Assembly: GCA_021785115.1 (NCBI GenBank) | Contig: JAJYGO010000376.1 | Span: 1 to 16,570, forward strand | Length of the DNA: 16,570 nucleotides | Reading direction: 5' to 3' | Source of the DNA: Chloroflexota bacterium | GTDB taxonomy: Bacteria; Chloroflexota; Limnocylindria; Limnocylindrales; CSP1-4 | In this document: in pieces, positions 14,422-16,570 of the stretch | How positions within the stretch are numbered: position 1 is the first letter of the stretch | How the letters are laid out: each line of letters opens with the position of its first letter | Translations under genes and position numbers: made by a program | The notes under the pieces: model-generated | The model's input: the letters and a program-made list of their open reading frames with translations, nothing else | What the model was told of the DNA's origin: nothing | Databases searched by the model: none

Positions 14422-15681
14422 TCAGAACCCCGGGCTGCTGGATGGAGAGGGACTTGGACTGCCCGCCGGCGCGGTGACTGTCACCTGGACCTGCTCGGGG
14501 CTCACGCTCACCAGGGTGGTGCCCGCCGGGGGCGTGAACCTGGCCGGCAGGGTGAACGTCCCGGAATCGAGCCCGGAGACGTTCACGGTGACGTAGAGCG
14601 TCGACGGGTCGATGGCGTCGAGCGCCGCGCTCGGACCGCCGACCGTGACGAGGACGTCGGGCACCGAGAGCGTGTAGGTCCGATCCGGACTGGCGCCGTT
14701 GAGCACCACGCCGGCCCCGAAGCTGCGCGAGCCGGTCTCCACCTGGACGCGTACCCGGACCTGCACCTTCGAGGGGCCGAGGACCGTCACCCCCGCGGGC
14801 GCCTGGAGTCCGACCGAGGCGAGCAGGTCCGAGCTCCGACCGGCGACACTGATCGATGCCGTCCCGACGCTCGTGAGTGAGTTGACCGCGCTCCCCGGTC
14901 CGCTGACCGTCGCGGTGAGCGGCGTCACGGTCACGGCCCGCACCGAGTAGCCGTCGGCCAGCTGGCCGGTGACGTTCGGCACGATGGGGATCGTGCGGTT
15001 CACCTGCTGCTCGCTGACCGGGATCGTCACGTGCGCGGACGACGGCGAGATGTCCACCGGCGAGACGACGTCGCCCTTGGCATCGACGGCGATCAGGTCG
15101 ACGTTGGTGTCCACGTTGGCGCCGTTCGGATCGATGGCCACGCGCGCCTCCGCGGCGGTGACCTGGGACACCAGCGAGCTGGCGCCGCGCACCGTGACGG
15201 TGGTGGGGCTCACGGCGGGGATCCCGGCCGTGAGGCCGCTCGGCACGGTGCCGCGATCGACCTGCACCGGCACCTGCGCGCTGATGACCGGGTCGAGCCG
15301 CGCGACGACGGTCGCGGGCTCCCAGCCCACCACCTGGATCCGCTGGTCGCGCGCCACGACGGTGACCGGCACGCTCACCGGTGCGCCGCCGGGCTGCGAG
15401 GCGACGCCCGCGAGGTTGGCGGTGGCCACGAAGGAGGAGCTCGTCACCTGGGCCGCCACGTCGAGCGGCGCGATGTACTGGATCGAGGACACCGTCCCGA
15501 GGCTGGTGAGCAGGAAGGTGCCCGCCGGCTGGTCGATGCCGTCGATGGGCACCGGTCCGTTCCACGTCCGGGCGTTCTGCGAGATCACCAGGCCGAGGTA
15601 GAGCACCACGGCCAGTGCGATGGCCCCGAGTCGCAGCGGCCAGTTGCGGACCAGGATGTGAAACAGGCGGCGGGTGGTCAC
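14422..15681 (-). CDS. cdaR: YbbR/CdaR-type membrane-anchored regulator of the c-di-AMP synthase
   Basis: CdaR proteins are held by one N-terminal membrane helix, with extracytoplasmic YbbR repeats, and modulate CdaA. Residues 1-14 are basic, followed by a membrane segment, LRLGAIALAVVLYLGLVIS (about 16-34). The rest is beta-rich and repetitive: segments such as SVPVTVVARDQRI, AQVPVQVDRGTVP and NRTIPIVPNVTGQLADGY recur with Pro-rich strands and likely form three or four YbbR repeats. It ends in a Ser/Pro tail, PAGSPSPSPSSSPGF. The GTG at 15681 overlaps the cdaA stop by 4 bases. Sequence conservation in YbbR is low, so the call rests on topology, repeat style and position between cdaA and glmM. 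Confidence 0.92.
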   Translation of the reverse strand: MTTRRLFHILVRNWPLRLGAIALAVVLYLGLVISQNARTWNGPVPIDGIDQPAGTFLLTSLGTVSSIQYIAPLDVAAQVTSSSFVATANLAGVASQPGGAPVSVPVTVVARDQRIQVVGWEPATVVARLDPVISAQVPVQVDRGTVPSGLTAGIPAVSPTTVTVRGASSLVSQVTAAEARVAIDPNGANVDTNVDLIAVDAKGDVVSPVDISPSSAHVTIPVSEQQVNRTIPIVPNVTGQLADGYSVRAVTVTPLTATVSGPGSAVNSLTSVGTASISVAGRSSDLLASVGLQAPAGVTVLGPSKVQVRVRVQVETGSRSFGAGVVLNGASPDRTYTLSVPDVLVTVGGPSAALDAIDPSTLYVTVNVSGLDSGTFTLPARFTPPAGTTLVSVSPEQVQVTVTAPAGSPSPSPSSSPGF

Positions 15682-16570
15682 GGGCGGTCGACTCGCCCCG
15701 CTGCTGCCCCCGCGGCTCCCGGCGTGCGTCCACCGCGACCGGCGTTCCGCCGGGACGATCCACGCGACCAGCCATGCGAGGGCCGGTGCAGGTGGGGCCA
15801 GTGGTCGCGCTCGCTCCCTTCGTCACCTGCGCGCAGTGATGCGTCGAGGTGGAGCAGCGTCACCAGCGCCACCCGCAGCTGTTCCTCGTCGAGGTTGCGC
15901 ACGATCCGTCCGCGCTCGACCAGGCTGATCGCACCGGTCTCCTCGCTGACGACCACCACGAGCGCATCGGTCTCCTCGGTGATCCCGAAGGCGGCCCGGT
16001 GCCGGGTCCCGTAGCGCTCGGAGCCCGGCGCCACCTCGGCCAGCGGCAGGACGGCTCCCGCCGAGAGGATCCGCCCGCCGCGCACGATCACCGCGCCGTC
16101 GTGCAGCGGGGAGCGGGGCATGAAGATGGTGCGCAGCAGCTCCGCGGTCAGGTCGGCGTGCATCATGACGCCGCCCTCGGCGAAGTCCTCGAGCCCCGTC
16201 TCGCGTTCCAGGACGATGAGCGCGCCGTGCCGGTCCTGGGCGAATCCGGCCGCGGCCCGGGAGATCTCCCCGGCGATCTGCTCGAGCGCACCCTGCTGGC
16301 CCGGGGCCAGCATCCATCCCAGCGATCCGACGTGGCCGAGTCGTTCCAGGGCCCGGCGGAGCTCCGGCTGGAAGACGACCACGAGCGCGAAGAGCCCGAC
16401 CACTGCGCCGGCCTGGAGAATCTGGGAGAGGAGCTGCAGGCCCAGCAGCTGGGCCAGCACGTAGACCCCGTACAGGAGGGTCACGCCGATCACGAGGCGC
16501 ACCGCCCGGGTGTCCCGGATCAGGCTGAAGAGCCAGTAGATGAGCAGCGCCGTCAGCCCGATGTCGAGGA
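15678..16570 (-). CDS. cdaA: diadenylate cyclase CdaA (DacA), N-terminus cut by window edge
   Basis: CdaA condenses two ATP into c-di-AMP at the membrane. The frame is open to the right edge, so the start lies outside. Three membrane helices are visible, roughly IGLTALLIYWLFSLI, LVIGVTLLYGVYVLAQLL and AGAVVGLFALVVVF, followed by QPELRRALERLG. The DAC domain holds both nucleotide motifs, SPLHDGAVIVRGGRILSAGA (DGA) and YGTRHRAAFGITEETDALVV (RHR), then SEETGAISLVERGRI. The catalytic set looks complete. After about RVALVTLLHLDASL the protein continues for some 50 residues of basic Arg/Gly/Ala-rich sequence not typical of the family, ending in the 4-base overlap with ybbR. Confidence 0.96.
   Translation of the reverse strand, partial: LDIGLTALLIYWLFSLIRDTRAVRLVIGVTLLYGVYVLAQLLGLQLLSQILQAGAVVGLFALVVVFQPELRRALERLGHVGSLGWMLAPGQQGALEQIAGEISRAAAGFAQDRHGALIVLERETGLEDFAEGGVMMHADLTAELLRTIFMPRSPLHDGAVIVRGGRILSAGAVLPLAEVAPGSERYGTRHRAAFGITEETDALVVVVSEETGAISLVERGRIVRNLDEEQLRVALVTLLHLDASLRAGDEGSERDHWPHLHRPSHGWSRGSSRRNAGRGGRTPGAAGAAAGRVDRP

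Noticed and set aside
1..16570. tRNA or rRNA genes, CRISPR arrays, insertion sequences, phage attachment sites
   Set aside because: No recognisable RNA gene, transposase, regularly spaced direct repeats or terminal inverted repeats were seen; genes fill nearly all of the window.

Overview
This 16.6-kb window is very rich in G and C, and every gene I can support lies on the minus strand. The genes are packed almost end to end. I read 15 of them, from cdaA (entering at the right edge) to ispE (leaving at the left edge). Nine junctions are 4-base stop/start overlaps (ATGA or GTGA). Only one gap exceeds 25 bases, the 117 bases at 7250-7366. The layout is that of ordinary bacterial chromosome. I see no insertion sequences, tRNAs, rRNAs, phage genes or CRISPR arrays.

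The likely host is a high-GC member of the Chloroflexota. CdaA-type c-di-AMP synthesis next to cdaR, glmM and glmS is the Firmicutes/Chloroflexota arrangement, whereas high-GC Actinomycetota normally use DisA. The GlmL-like and KOW-like proteins in the middle also look Chloroflexota-like. This placement is an inference from gene content and composition; no marker search was possible.

Read in the direction of transcription (right to left), there are three blocks. Block 1 (16570-8337) is envelope and cofactor metabolism: cdaA (c-di-AMP synthase), a YbbR/CdaR protein, glmM and glmS (amino-sugar precursors of peptidoglycan), acpS (acyl-carrier-protein activation), an NAD(P)HX dehydratase, and alr (D-alanine). 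Block 2 (8340-4605) holds four genes of unknown or unclear role: a macro-domain protein whose usual NxAN loop is missing, a 97-residue protein, a divergent GlmL/MutL-like actin-fold protein without any mutase beside it, and a 343-residue protein with two barrel-like segments and a KOW-like tail. Block 3 (4612-1) is translation fidelity and isoprenoid synthesis: tsaE, tsaB, rimI and tsaD (tRNA t6A modification and N-terminal acetylation), rsmA (16S rRNA dimethylation) and ispE (MEP pathway).

Blocks 1 and 3 are well-known functions. The four-gene block 2 is tied to both by overlapping start/stop codons and is the part of the window most likely to hold undescribed biology. A candidate internal promoter, possibly leaderless, sits in the single gap inside block 2, so the GlmL-like gene and everything downstream may form a second transcription unit.
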